Assembly: GCA_036558005.1 (NCBI GenBank)
Contig: DATBGO010000247.1
Span: 1 to 64,000, forward strand
DNA length: 64,000 nucleotides
Reading direction: 5' to 3'
DNA from: DATBGO01 sp036558005
GTDB lineage: Bacteria > Actinomycetota > Actinomycetes > Streptosporangiales > Streptosporangiaceae
Shown: positions 8,625-17,000 of the stretch, piece after piece
How the letters are laid out: each line of letters opens with the position of its first letter
How positions within the stretch are numbered: the stretch's first letter is position 1
Program-made: the position numbers and the translations under genes
The notes under the pieces: model-generated
The model's database searches: none
Told to the model about the DNA's origin: nothing
Seen by the model: the letters and a program-made list of their open reading frames with translations, nothing else

Positions 8625-9580
8625 ACGTTCCCGGTCAGCGGTCCGACCGCGGCGCAGGCCGGCTGGAAGCCCGGGTTGTCCGGGCCCAGGGCGTTGATCA
8701 TGTCCTGCAGCGCGTTGGAGTCGTACGGGATCGAGATGTGGTCGCTGGCGTCCTGCGCGCACTGCTGCTGCAGGGTGATGTCCTGCACGCTGCCCCCGGC
8801 CGGCAGGAACGCGTTGGTGTAGGGCGTGACCACCTCGTCGTCCCTGGTCTCGATCACCACGTATGTCACCCCGGCCGCGACCGGCGACTGGTTCAGGCTG
8901 GTGAGGAAGGACGAGCCCTGCAGCTGCTCGGCGCAGGCCGGGCAGGTCACCGACAGCAGCGCCGTGCTGACGCCTTCCAGGCCGATGTCGCCGATCAGGG
9001 TCTGCAGGCCGTCCAGCGTGGTACCGGAGTTGGACGGCGCGAAGCCGACCAGCGTGGCCACCCTGGCCGCGCCGCCCAGCTTGCTGATGTAGTAGCGCGG
9101 CATCATGCCGCCCTGCGACCAGCCGACCAGGTCGACCTTGCTGGCGCCGGTCACCGCGAGCACGTGATTCACCTCGCTGGCCAGCTGGTGCGCCGAGGCG
9201 GCGATGTCGCCCATCGCGTAGAACCCCGACCCGGGAATGGTCTGGCCGTAGTTGAACGCGTAGACGCAGTAGCCGTTGTTGACCAGGTCGGGCGAGATCG
9301 CCTCGAAACTGTTGTACATGCTGGCGAACGTGCCCTCGACCAGCACGACCGGATACGGGTGCGCGGCCGATGGCCGGCAGCCGGTATTGGCGCCCAGCGG
9401 CGAGGCGTTGAAGAACAGCGGGTTCGCGGAGTTCAGGAACGCGATCGTCTCGTTGCCCAGCGGCAGGTTCGCGGCCCGCGCTGGTACCGCCCCGGTGGCC
9501 AGGACGGTGGCGGTGGCTGCCAGCAGCGCGGACAGCCCGGTGAGACGAAGGCGAGGCCGGATATTCAAGGTAGGAGCCAT
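8621..9580 (-). CDS. Secreted alpha/beta-hydrolase, class-2-like lipase/esterase
   Basis: The 319-residue precursor has a signal peptide (cleavage likely after ARA, about residue 36). The fold shows an oxyanion segment PVVLVEGTFAS, the nucleophile elbow GWSQGG (G-x-S-x-G), an acid region ETRDDEVVTPY and a late His (DHISIPYDS). This matches actinomycete extracellular lipases (LipA/EstA-like). Four or more Cys suggest extracellular disulfides. The 3' end overlaps that of the TetR gene. Chain-length preference is not predictable. Confidence 0.88.
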   Translation of the reverse strand: MAPTLNIRPRLRLTGLSALLAATATVLATGAVPARAANLPLGNETIAFLNSANPLFFNASPLGANTGCRPSAAHPYPVVLVEGTFASMYNSFEAISPDLVNNGYCVYAFNYGQTIPGSGFYAMGDIAASAHQLASEVNHVLAVTGASKVDLVGWSQGGMMPRYYISKLGGAARVATLVGFAPSNSGTTLDGLQTLIGDIGLEGVSTALLSVTCPACAEQLQGSSFLTSLNQSPVAAGVTYVVIETRDDEVVTPYTNAFLPAGGSVQDITLQQQCAQDASDHISIPYDSNALQDMINALGPDNPGFQPACAAVGPLTGNV

Positions 9581-9735
9581 TTCCGCGAGCTGATGTTACT
9601 GACGAGTATCAAACCGGGAGCTTTGGCTGTCAATATCCGGTTTGACGTCGGCCCAAGATGCCCTTAAGCCGGCCCGCGTAGCTTGGCGAATGGCCGGGCA
9701 GAACCCATCCGACCCACTAGCCCGGCCGGCCGGGA

Positions 9736-9765
9736 GCGCCAAGCCGACATATGTCGGCTTGGCGC
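9736..9765. repeat. 30-bp perfect palindrome containing CGACATATGTCG, copy 2
   Basis: The left arm GCGCCAAGCCGACAT (9736-9750) is exactly complementary to the right arm at 9751-9765, with no loop. It lies between the lipase start and the MFS/MerR promoter. Its 12-bp core also occurs at 1331-1342. It may be an operator or a cruciform-prone intergenic repeat. Confidence 0.65.
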
Positions 9766-9786
9766 CGACGGGCTGCCCTGGCGCCC

Positions 9787-9820
9787 GACCCTGACGTTAA
9801 CGTAAGGGTCGGGATAGCAT
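9787..9820 (+). promoter_or_regulatory. MerR-type operator/promoter of the MFS-MerR operon
   Basis: A 24-bp dyad (GACCCTGACGTT then AACGTAAGGGTC, one mismatched pair) spans 9787-9810. Inside it CTGACG (9791-9796) is a possible -35 and TAGCAT (9815-9820) a possible -10, with an 18-bp spacer holding most of the dyad. Long spacers straddled by the operator are the signature of MerR-activated promoters. The MerR gene is the second gene of the operon it would control. Confidence 0.75.
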
Positions 9821-9865
9821 CAGCGTGGGCAACCGCGCCGTTCAACGACCGAGGTAGGAGTCTCC

Positions 9866-11803
9866 TTGCTACGACAGCCGCAGGCCGCACCCTCGACCGC
9901 GGACGGCAGGGGCAGCCGCTACAAGTGGATCGCCCTGTCGAACACCACGCTCGGCATCCTGATGGTGACGATCAACCAGTCGATCCTGCTGATCTCGCTC
10001 CCGGCCCTGCTGCGCGGCATCAACCTCAACCCGCTCGTCCCGTCCAACACCTCCTACTTCCTGTGGATCTTCATGGGGTTCATGCTGGTCACCGCCGTGC
10101 TGGTGGTCAGCCTGGGCCGGGTCGGCGACATCTACGGCCGGGTCCGCATGTACAACCTGGGCTTCGCGGTGTTCACCGTGTTCTCGATCCTGCTGTCGAT
10201 CACGTTCCTGACCGGGCCGGCCGGCGCGCTGTGGATCATCATCATGCGGGTGTTCCAGGGAGTGGGCGGCGCGTTCCTGTTCGCCAACTCCAGCGCGATC
10301 CTGACCGACGCCTTCCCCGAGGACGAGCGGGGCAAGGCGATGGGGATCAACGGCATCGCGGCGGTCGGCGGGTCGTTCATGGGGCTGCTGCTCGGCGGCG
10401 TGCTGGCGCCGATCGAGTGGCGGCTGGTCTTCCTGGTGTCGGTCCCGTTCGGCGTGTTCGGCACGGCCTGGGCCTACCTGAAGCTGAAGGACAACGGGGT
10501 CCGGCTGCCGGCCAGGATCGACTGGCTGGGCAACGTCCTGTTCGCGGCCGGGCTGATCTCGCTGCTCACCGGCATCGTGTACTCGCTGCTGCCCTACGGC
10601 GGGCACCCGACCGGCTGGACCAACCCGTGGGTGCTCGGCGCGATCGGCGGCGGCATCGCGGTGCTCGTCCTGTTCGCCTGGGTGGAGACAAAGGTGCCCG
10701 CGCCGATGTTCCGGCTCAGCCTGTTCAAGATCAGGGCGTTCACGGCCGGCAACATCGCCGCGCTGCTGGGGGCGCTCGGGCGGGGCGGCATCCAGTTCAT
10801 GCTGATCATCTGGCTGCAGGGCATCTGGCTGCCGCAGCACGGCTACAGCTTCGAGCGGACCCCGCTGTGGGCGGGCATCTACATGGTGCCGCTGACCATC
10901 GGGTTCCTGTTCTCCGCGCCGCTGTCGGGGATACTCTCGGACCGGTACGGGGCGCGCGCGTTCGCGACCGGCGGCCTGGCCATCTCCGGGGTCAGCTTCC
11001 TGCTGCTGGAGACGCTGCCGATCAACTTCAGCTACCCCTGGTTCGCGCTGCTGATCTTCGTGTTCTCGATCGGGATGGGCATGTTCTTCTCGCCGAACCA
11101 GGCCGGGGTGATGAACAGCCTGCCGCCCGAGCAGCGCGGGGCCGGGGCCGGCATGCTCAACACATTCCAGAACTCGGCCAGCGTGCTGTCGATGGGCCTG
11201 TTCTTCACCATCGTCACGCTCGGCCTGGCCGCGCGGCTGCCCAGCCACCTGTACAAGGGGCTGACCGCGGCCGGGGTCGGGCCGGCCGCCGCGCACACCG
11301 TCGCGAACGAGCCGCCGATCGGCAGCCTGTTCTCGGCGTTCCTCGGCTACAACCCGATCAAGGAACTGCTCGCGCCGACCGGCGCGCTGCAGCAGCTGCC
11401 CGCGAAGCAGGCCGCCTACATCACCGGCCGGTCGTTCTTCCCCAGGCTGATCGAGCAGCCGTTCGCGGCCGGCCTGCACCTGGCGTTCACCTTCGCCGCC
11501 ATCGCCACCGCCATCGCGATCATCGCCTCGGCCGTGCGCGGGCGCCGCTACCTGCACCAGACCGAGCCGGTCATCGACGAGCTCGCCGACGGCGCGGCCG
11601 GGGCGGCCGGGGTGGCCGGCCTGACCGAGATCCCGCCCGCCAGGACCGGCGCGAACGGGGCCGGCCCGAACGGGACCGGCCCGAACGGGGCCGGCGACGG
11701 CATGACCAGCGCCGCCGAGGGTAATGGCGCGGGCAGGGGCAACGGCGCCGGCCCGGGCGGCGGCGCGGGCCGGGAACTCGACAAGTCACACGGGAGCAGC
11801 TGA
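9866..11803 (+). CDS. MFS drug exporter, DHA2-like, with Asn/Gly-rich C-terminal tail
   Basis: The 645-residue protein starts with TTG behind AGGTAGGAG. It has about 14 membrane segments and the loop-2 motif SLGRVGDIYGRVRMY. The tail (from about residue 585) is low-complexity, with N-G-A-G-P pentapeptides encoded by three near-identical 15-bp units at 11654-11698. It is larger than usual for the family because of the tail and an extracellular-loop expansion near 470-530. It is co-transcribed with the MerR regulator 5 bp downstream, behind a MerR-type promoter. Confidence 0.9.
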   Translation: MLRQPQAAPSTADGRGSRYKWIALSNTTLGILMVTINQSILLISLPALLRGINLNPLVPSNTSYFLWIFMGFMLVTAVLVVSLGRVGDIYGRVRMYNLGFAVFTVFSILLSITFLTGPAGALWIIIMRVFQGVGGAFLFANSSAILTDAFPEDERGKAMGINGIAAVGGSFMGLLLGGVLAPIEWRLVFLVSVPFGVFGTAWAYLKLKDNGVRLPARIDWLGNVLFAAGLISLLTGIVYSLLPYGGHPTGWTNPWVLGAIGGGIAVLVLFAWVETKVPAPMFRLSLFKIRAFTAGNIAALLGALGRGGIQFMLIIWLQGIWLPQHGYSFERTPLWAGIYMVPLTIGFLFSAPLSGILSDRYGARAFATGGLAISGVSFLLLETLPINFSYPWFALLIFVFSIGMGMFFSPNQAGVMNSLPPEQRGAGAGMLNTFQNSASVLSMGLFFTIVTLGLAARLPSHLYKGLTAAGVGPAAAHTVANEPPIGSLFSAFLGYNPIKELLAPTGALQQLPAKQAAYITGRSFFPRLIEQPFAAGLHLAFTFAAIATAIAIIASAVRGRRYLHQTEPVIDELADGAAGAAGVAGLTEIPPARTGANGAGPNGTGPNGAGDGMTSAAEGNGAGRGNGAGPGGGAGRELDKSHGSS

Positions 11804-11808
11804 GCGCG

Positions 11809-12291
11809 ATGGGCACGACCCGCCTCACCAGCGCGCCGCGCCGGGAGGCCGCCGGAGCGCCCGGGCCCGGGCAGGAGGGGCAGCTGCTCGGGATCGGCGC
11901 CGCGGCCGCCCGGGCCGGGGTGTCCGAGCGGGCCCTGCGCTACTACCAGGAGCTGGGCCTGGTGGTGCCCAGCACCACGCCCGGCGGGCTGCGCCGGTAC
12001 TCGCGCGAGGACATCGCCAGGGTCGGGCGCATCCGCGAGCTGCAGACGCTGCTCGCGCTCAACCTCGACGAGATCGCCATCGTGCTGCGCAACGAGGACC
12101 GGATGGCGCAGATCCGCCGGTCCTATCACGACAAGCGGACCAGCGGCGCGCAGCGGCAGCGGCTGGTCCGCGAGGGGCTCGCGCTGCAGGAGAGCCTGCG
12201 GGCCACGGTGGAGGCCAAGCGGGTCGCGCTGTCGGAGTTCCTGGCCGACCTGGACGCCAGGATCCGGCGGGCCAGGGACCTGCTGGGCTGA
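11809..12291 (+). CDS. MerR-family regulator of the upstream MFS exporter
   Basis: The 160-residue protein has the MerR wing-helix DNA-binding region LLGIGAAAARAGVSERALRY (about 24-43) with YYQELGLVVPSTTPGGLRRY, then a coiled-coil dimerisation helix (about 95-150). It has no Cys cluster, so it is not metal-sensing in the classical way. It follows the exporter by 5 bp, and the operon promoter carries a matching dyad. It probably activates the pump on binding a drug-like ligand. Confidence 0.92.
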   Translation: MGTTRLTSAPRREAAGAPGPGQEGQLLGIGAAAARAGVSERALRYYQELGLVVPSTTPGGLRRYSREDIARVGRIRELQTLLALNLDEIAIVLRNEDRMAQIRRSYHDKRTSGAQRQRLVREGLALQESLRATVEAKRVALSEFLADLDARIRRARDLLG

Positions 12292-12317
12292 CCCGGCCGG
12301 TCTGCCAGGATGGGCGT

Positions 12318-12950
12318 GTGACGGACTGGGCTGACTGGCATGCTCCCTACGACGATCCTGGCTCGTCGCTGAGCGCGCGGCTGCGGGAGGTGCAGGCGCT
12401 GCTGCGGCAGGCGCTCGACCGGGCGCCGGCCGGCCCGGTGCGGCTGGTCAGCCTGTGCGCCGGGCAGGGCAGGGACGTGATCGGGGTGCTGGCCGGGCAC
12501 CCGCGCAGGGACGAGGTCAGCGCGGTGCTGGTCGAGTACGACCCGCGTAACGCCCAGACGGCGCGGGAGCGTGCCGCGCAGGCGGGACTGGCCCGGCTCG
12601 AGGTCCGGCAGGCGGACGCGGCCAGGGCGGAGAGCTTCGCCGACGCGCTGCCCGCCGACGTGCTGCTGCTGTGCGGCATCTTCGGCAACATCAGCGACCG
12701 CGACATCGAGCAGACGATCGCGGCCGCGCCCGGCCTGTGCGCGGCGGGGGCGACCGTGCTGTGGACCCGGCACCGGCGGCCGCCGGACCTGACCTCGTCG
12801 ATCAGGCGGTGGTTCCGGGCGGCCGGCTTCGAGGAGCTGGCCTACCGGCCGATCGACGGCAGCAGCTTGACGGCCGGGGCCGCCCGGCTGCCCGCCGCCG
12901 GGCCGGTGCGGCTGCCCGGTCAGCCGCTGTTCGCGTTCGGGCCGGGCTGA
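12318..12950 (+). CDS. Class I SAM-dependent methyltransferase-like protein
   Basis: The 210-residue protein uses the GTG at 12318, 26 bp after merR. Residues about 43-55 (VRLVSLCAGQGRD) form a motif-I-like SAM loop, and VEYDPRNAQTAR carries the acidic ribose-binding residue of motif II. LLCGIFGNISD gives a motif IV-like segment. The substrate is unknown. Its 3' end overlaps the convergent TetR gene by 31 bp. It may be read through from the MFS-MerR operon, though nothing ties it to drug resistance. Confidence 0.8.
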   Translation: MTDWADWHAPYDDPGSSLSARLREVQALLRQALDRAPAGPVRLVSLCAGQGRDVIGVLAGHPRRDEVSAVLVEYDPRNAQTARERAAQAGLARLEVRQADAARAESFADALPADVLLLCGIFGNISDRDIEQTIAAAPGLCAAGATVLWTRHRRPPDLTSSIRRWFRAAGFEELAYRPIDGSSLTAGAARLPAAGPVRLPGQPLFAFGPG

Positions 12951-13576
12951 GCTGACCCGGCGGCCGCCGCCTCGACCAGGCTGGTCAGGTCCGCGAGGTC
13001 GGCCTCGAACTCGGCGTCCCAGTCCACCGGCAGCTCCAGGTAGCTGGCCAGCCGCTGGTGGCCCGGCAGTTCGTGCCCTGGCCAGTCGCCGCGCTGAGCG
13101 CGCGGCTGCGGGGCGGCCCCGAACCGGCCGCCCGCCTCGGACGCGGCGAAGCCCAGGATGGTGGTGCTGACCAGCCGTTCCAGCCGGGGCACCTGGGCGG
13201 CGGGCACCCCGGCCTCCAGCAGGGCCAGGTAGATCTGGTCGACCAGGCCCGCCGCGTCCGGGGTGACCGCGGGCCGGGAGAACAGCAGCGCCGCCGCCCA
13301 CGGGTGGCGGCGGGCCAGGTCCCTGGCCGCGTGCGCGAGGGCGCGCAGCCGCTGCCGCCAGCCAGGCCCGGCCGCCGCGTCCGGCGGCGCCAGCCCGGAC
13401 AGCAGCCTGCCGACCATGCCGTCGAGCAGCGCCGTCTTGCTGCCGACGTGCGGGTACAGCGCCATCGGCGTCACCCCGGTCCGGCCGGCCACGGCCCGCA
13501 TCGACACCGCGTCCAGGCCGCGCTCGTCGGCGAGTGCCAGCGCCGCGTCCAGGATCTCTTCCCTTCGTCCCGACAT
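12920..13576 (-). CDS. TetR-family regulator (TetR_C-type), divergent from an ABC exporter
   Basis: The 218 residues start at MSGRREEILDAALALADERG. An upstream in-frame start at 13642 would place the first codons inside the ABC gene start and is unlikely. The helix-turn-helix is SMRAVAGRTGVTPMALYPHV (about 25-44), the TetR/RemN style. The C-terminal half resembles the class that senses hydrophobic compounds. Two 15-bp direct repeats separate it from the ABC genes. The tail overlaps the methyltransferase gene on the opposite strand by 31 bp. Confidence 0.9.
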   Translation of the reverse strand: MSGRREEILDAALALADERGLDAVSMRAVAGRTGVTPMALYPHVGSKTALLDGMVGRLLSGLAPPDAAAGPGWRQRLRALAHAARDLARRHPWAAALLFSRPAVTPDAAGLVDQIYLALLEAGVPAAQVPRLERLVSTTILGFAASEAGGRFGAAPQPRAQRGDWPGHELPGHQRLASYLELPVDWDAEFEADLADLTSLVEAAAAGSAQPGPNANSG

Positions 13577-13579
13577 GCG

Positions 13580-13609
13580 TATACAGTGTAGATCTATACA
13601 GCGTAGATC
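13580..13609. promoter_or_regulatory. Tandem 15-bp repeat, likely TetR operator
   Basis: TATACAG-T/C-GTAGATC occurs twice head-to-tail (13580-13594 and 13595-13609), directly upstream of the TetR start and 32 bp before the ABC ATPase start. The AT-rich repeats also supply -10-like TATA words. A direct-repeat operator is less usual than a palindrome for TetR. An embedded inverted element spans the junction (TGTAGATCTATACA). Confidence 0.6.
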
Positions 13610-13641
13610 ACCAGATCGCGGGCGGCGGAAGGGCGGCGGCA

Positions 13642-14547
13642 ATGCTGGTAGCAGAGGGGCTGGTCAAGCGGTACGGGCCGCGGGCCGCGCTGGACGGGTT
13701 CAGCCTGCGGGTCGGTCCGGGCGAGATCGCCGGCCTGGTCGGGCACAACGGCGCGGGCAAGACCACGTTCGTCGAGATCGTCTCCGGGCTGATCCGCCCG
13801 GACGCGGGGCCGGTCAGCGTCGGCGGCATCGACGTGACACGCAGCCCGCGGGCGGCAGGCCGGCTGCTCGGCGTCTCGCCGCAGGAGCAGGGGCTGTACG
13901 TCAGCGCCACGGTGGCCGACAACCTGCGGCTGTTCGCCGCGCTGGCCGGGCTGCGCCGCCGCGCGCTGCGCCAGGCGGTCGACCAGGTCGCGGCCGAGCT
14001 GCAGCTCACCGACGTCCTCGGCCAGCGCGCCGGGCTGCTGTCGGGCGGTCAGCGGCGGCGGGCGCAGGCCGCGACCGCGCTGGTCGGCGGCGCGCCGCTG
14101 CTGCTGCTCGACGAGCCGACCGCGGGCGCTGACCCGCAGACCAGGGCCGCGCTGCTGGCGGCGGTCAGGTCCAGGGCCGCGGCCGGGGCCGCCGTGCTCT
14201 ACACCACGCACTACCTGCCCGAGCTGGCCGACCTCGGCGCCACGCTCGCGGTCGCGCGGGCGGGCCGGGTCATCGCCCGCGGCGCCCAGGATGTCCTGCT
14301 CCGCGGGCTGCCTGGCGAGCTGCGGCTGCGGCTGGCCGGGCCGGCCGGCCCCGGCGCACTGCCCGCCGCGCTGGGCGCGCGGGCCCGGTGCAGCGCGGGC
14401 GAGCTGGTGATCGCCAGCGCCGACCCGCCCGCGGACCTGGCCGCGGTGCTGGCCGCCGGGTGCGCGCCGGTCTCGGTGGACGTCCGCCGCCCCGGCCTGG
14501 ATGACCTTTACCGCGCGCTCGCCGAGGAGGTGCCCGATGCCGCCTGA
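13642..14547 (+). CDS. ABC transporter ATP-binding protein (DrrA-like)
   Basis: The 301-residue protein has Walker A GHNGAGKTT (about 37), signature LSGGQRRRAQAA, and Walker B LLLLDEPTAG followed by the H-loop TTHYLPE. The C-terminal ~70 residues match the extension of antibiotic/lipid ABC-2 ATPases. The start ATG at 13642 fits the TetR operator layout. It overlaps the permease gene by 11 bp, indicating translational coupling. It probably exports a drug or lipid. The substrate is unknown. Confidence 0.92.
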   Translation: MLVAEGLVKRYGPRAALDGFSLRVGPGEIAGLVGHNGAGKTTFVEIVSGLIRPDAGPVSVGGIDVTRSPRAAGRLLGVSPQEQGLYVSATVADNLRLFAALAGLRRRALRQAVDQVAAELQLTDVLGQRAGLLSGGQRRRAQAATALVGGAPLLLLDEPTAGADPQTRAALLAAVRSRAAAGAAVLYTTHYLPELADLGATLAVARAGRVIARGAQDVLLRGLPGELRLRLAGPAGPGALPAALGARARCSAGELVIASADPPADLAAVLAAGCAPVSVDVRRPGLDDLYRALAEEVPDAA

Positions 14548-15295
14548 CGCCGTCCTGCGCACCGGCGCGCTGATCCGGCTCAACACGATCCTGCTGCTGC
14601 GCGAGCCAGGTCCGCTGGCCAGCCGGCTGGTCCTGCCGGTGGCGTTCCTGACCCTGCTGCACCCGCTGTACCAGGCGGCGCAGGGCGACGGGCCCGGCGG
14701 CGCGCAGGCCGTGATCGCCACGCTGGTCACGTTCTCGCTGCTGGCGCTCAGCATCGCGGGCGGCTCGATCCTGACCGAGCGGGTCTGGCACACCTGGGAG
14801 CGGGTCAGGGCGACCGCGGCCGGCCCGGCCGGGCTGCTGACCGGCAAGGCGGCGCCGGTGCTGGTGACGCTGCTGGCCCAGCAGGCCATCGTCATCGGGT
14901 ACGGGGCCGGGGTGCTGGGCGTCGCGGTCGCCAGCCTGCCGCTGGTCGCGCTGGCCGTGCTGGCCTGGACGCTGACCCTGCTGGCGATGGGGACCGCGCT
15001 CGGGGTGCTGGCCCGCAGTTTCGGCGAGCTCTCGGCCGCCTACGACGTCGGCGGGATGATCTTGTCCAGCCTGGGCGGCGCGCTGGTGCCGCTGGCCGCG
15101 ATGCCGCACTGGGTCGGGCTGGTCGCGCCCGGCTCACCGGGCTACTGGGCGGTGTCGGCGCTGTCGGCCGCGCTGCGCGGCGACGCCGCGGGCACCGGCC
15201 GGGCCTGCCTGCTGCTCCTGCCCTTCGCGGCGGGCTTCGCCCTGCTGGCCGTGGCCAGGCTGCGCCGGGGCTGGACCCGGTCGGGGAGGATATGA
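14537..15295 (+). CDS. ABC-2 type permease
   Basis: The 252 residues form about six membrane segments typical of ABC-2 (DrrB-like) permeases, starting MPPDAVLRTGALIRLN. The conserved segment near 165-200 (ARSFGELSAAYDVGGMILSSLGG) is the usual ABC-2 signature region. It is coupled to the ATPase and both are probably repressed by the divergent TetR. The transported compound is unknown. Confidence 0.88.
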   Translation: MPPDAVLRTGALIRLNTILLLREPGPLASRLVLPVAFLTLLHPLYQAAQGDGPGGAQAVIATLVTFSLLALSIAGGSILTERVWHTWERVRATAAGPAGLLTGKAAPVLVTLLAQQAIVIGYGAGVLGVAVASLPLVALAVLAWTLTLLAMGTALGVLARSFGELSAAYDVGGMILSSLGGALVPLAAMPHWVGLVAPGSPGYWAVSALSAALRGDAAGTGRACLLLLPFAAGFALLAVARLRRGWTRSGRI

Positions 15296-15560
15296 ATCGG
15301 AATATTGAGTTGGCGGCGGGTGCCCGGGCGCTAGCTGGGTAGGGAAGCGGGAACAATAGGGGCTGCCCGCTATGTCGGCTTCGGAGGGTGACTTGTCGCA
15401 CTCACATGCTGAGCAGGAGGAGGGCGGCGGGCCCGGCGCTGCCCGCCCGGCCGTCAGCAAAGATCAAGAGCGCGGTCAGCATGGTTTCAGTTTTCTCTCA
15501 GGTGAGCGGCCAACTATCGAAGGAGAGCAAACGGGCGACAGCTACGAGGGAGCCGATCAG

Positions 15561-16799
15561 ATGAGCGCGATCTACGACCCGCCGCGACCGGCGGTGCCGC
15601 AGCAGCCTGGGCCGGGGCAGCAGGTTCCAGGGCAGCCGGGGCCGTATCCGCAGTGGCCAGGGTACGGCGGGCCGGGCGGGCCCGGCGGCTACGGCGGCGG
15701 CCCGGGCGGGCCAGGCGGCGGGCCGGTCCGCAGGTTCCGCAGCCGCCTGCTGGTGGCCGCGGCCGCCTTCGCGCTCGGCGCGGTCACCGTCCTCGGCCTG
15801 CAGGCCGGGCACGCGGGCACCGGCGCCAGCACCTCCCAGATCGCCGCGAAGGTGTCCCCCGGCCTGGTGGACGTGGTGTCGACACTCGGGTTCCAGCAGG
15901 CGCGGGCGGCCGGCACCGGGATGGTGCTGACCTCATCGGGTGAGGTGCTGACCAACAACCACGTCATCGAGGGCGCGACCTCGATCAGCGTCACCGACAT
16001 CGGGAACGGCCGCACCTACCCGGCCAGGGTGGCCGGGTATGACCAGAGCCACGACATCGCGGTGCTCCGGCTGCAGGGCGCGTCCGGGCTCAAGACCGTG
16101 GACCTGGGCAACTCGGACGAGGCGGCGGTCGGGCAGCGGGTGGTCGCGCTGGGCAACGCCGGCGGCAAGGGCGGCGCTCCGTCGGTCGCCGAGGGCCACA
16201 TCGTCGGCCTCAACGCCGCGATCACCGCGCACGAGGAGTCGACCGGCACCTCCGAGCAGCTGACCGGGCTGATCCACCACGACGCCGACATCCAGCCGGG
16301 TGACTCAGGCGGCCCGCTGGTCAACAACGACGGGGAAGTGATCGGCGTGGACACCGCGGCGTCGGCCTCGTCCGGGTTCAGCCTCGGCAACGGCCAGCAG
16401 CAGAGCCAGACCCAGGCGTTCGCGGTCCCGGTCAACGAGGCGTTGTCCATCGCCCGCCAGATCGGAGCCGGGCAGGCCTCGGCCACTGTGCACATCGGCG
16501 CCACCGGGTTCATCGGCGTGAACATCGCCTCCGCGGACAACGCCGCGGCCAGCGGCGTGCAGCCGGGCTCGGGCGCCCTGATCACCCAGACCCTGCCCGG
16601 GTCGCCGGCCCAGGACGCCGGGCTGGCGCCGGGGGACGTGATCGTCTCGGCCGGCGGCCGTTCGGTCACCTCGCCGGAGACGCTCCAGGCGGCGCTGCGC
16701 CAGCACCACCCGGGTGACACCGTGAACATCGGCTGGACCGACCCGGACGGGCAGCACCAGTCGGCCAGCGTCCAGCTGGCGACCGGCCCGGCGGGCTGA
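15561..16799 (+). CDS. HtrA/DegP-like trypsin-fold serine protease with PDZ domain, membrane anchored
   Basis: The 412 residues start at MSAIYDPPRP, with GGAG about 9 nt upstream. Longer in-frame starts back to 15372 exist but lack support. Order: a Pro/Gly-rich cytoplasmic segment (GPGG/YGG repeats, about 5-60), one membrane helix (about 63-85), and a protease domain with His in TNNHVIEG, Asp in SHDIAVLRL and Ser in GDSGGPL. A PDZ domain (about 310-405, FIGVNIASAD...SPAQDAGLAPGDVIVSAGG) follows. This is the actinobacterial PepD/HtrA layout for envelope protein quality control. A strong stem-loop follows the stop. Confidence 0.9.
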   Translation: MSAIYDPPRPAVPQQPGPGQQVPGQPGPYPQWPGYGGPGGPGGYGGGPGGPGGGPVRRFRSRLLVAAAAFALGAVTVLGLQAGHAGTGASTSQIAAKVSPGLVDVVSTLGFQQARAAGTGMVLTSSGEVLTNNHVIEGATSISVTDIGNGRTYPARVAGYDQSHDIAVLRLQGASGLKTVDLGNSDEAAVGQRVVALGNAGGKGGAPSVAEGHIVGLNAAITAHEESTGTSEQLTGLIHHDADIQPGDSGGPLVNNDGEVIGVDTAASASSGFSLGNGQQQSQTQAFAVPVNEALSIARQIGAGQASATVHIGATGFIGVNIASADNAAASGVQPGSGALITQTLPGSPAQDAGLAPGDVIVSAGGRSVTSPETLQAALRQHHPGDTVNIGWTDPDGQHQSASVQLATGPAG

Positions 16800-16887
16800 G
16801 GCAACCCGGCCAGGAGGCCGGCCCGGACGGGGCGCGCCGCAGAGCGCGCGCGGGGCAGGACCGGGCCAGCCAGGCGGCCGGGCGAAA

Positions 16888-16922
16888 CTGGCGGCCGTTC
16901 CCCGCAGGGGAGCGGCCGCCAG
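16888..16922 (+). terminator. Stem-loop terminator after the HtrA-like gene
   Basis: A 16-bp stem with one mismatch (left arm 16888-16903, starting CTGGCGGCCG; right arm 16907-16922) closes a 3-nt GCA loop. It lies 88 bp after the stop. No T-tract follows. Confidence 0.6.
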
Positions 16923-17000
16923 CGGGTGCCCGGGAGCCGGCCCGTCTGCTTTGCTAGGGGCGGGCCGGAAGCCGGCGGCGGCGCAGGAGGTGGGCGGCGG

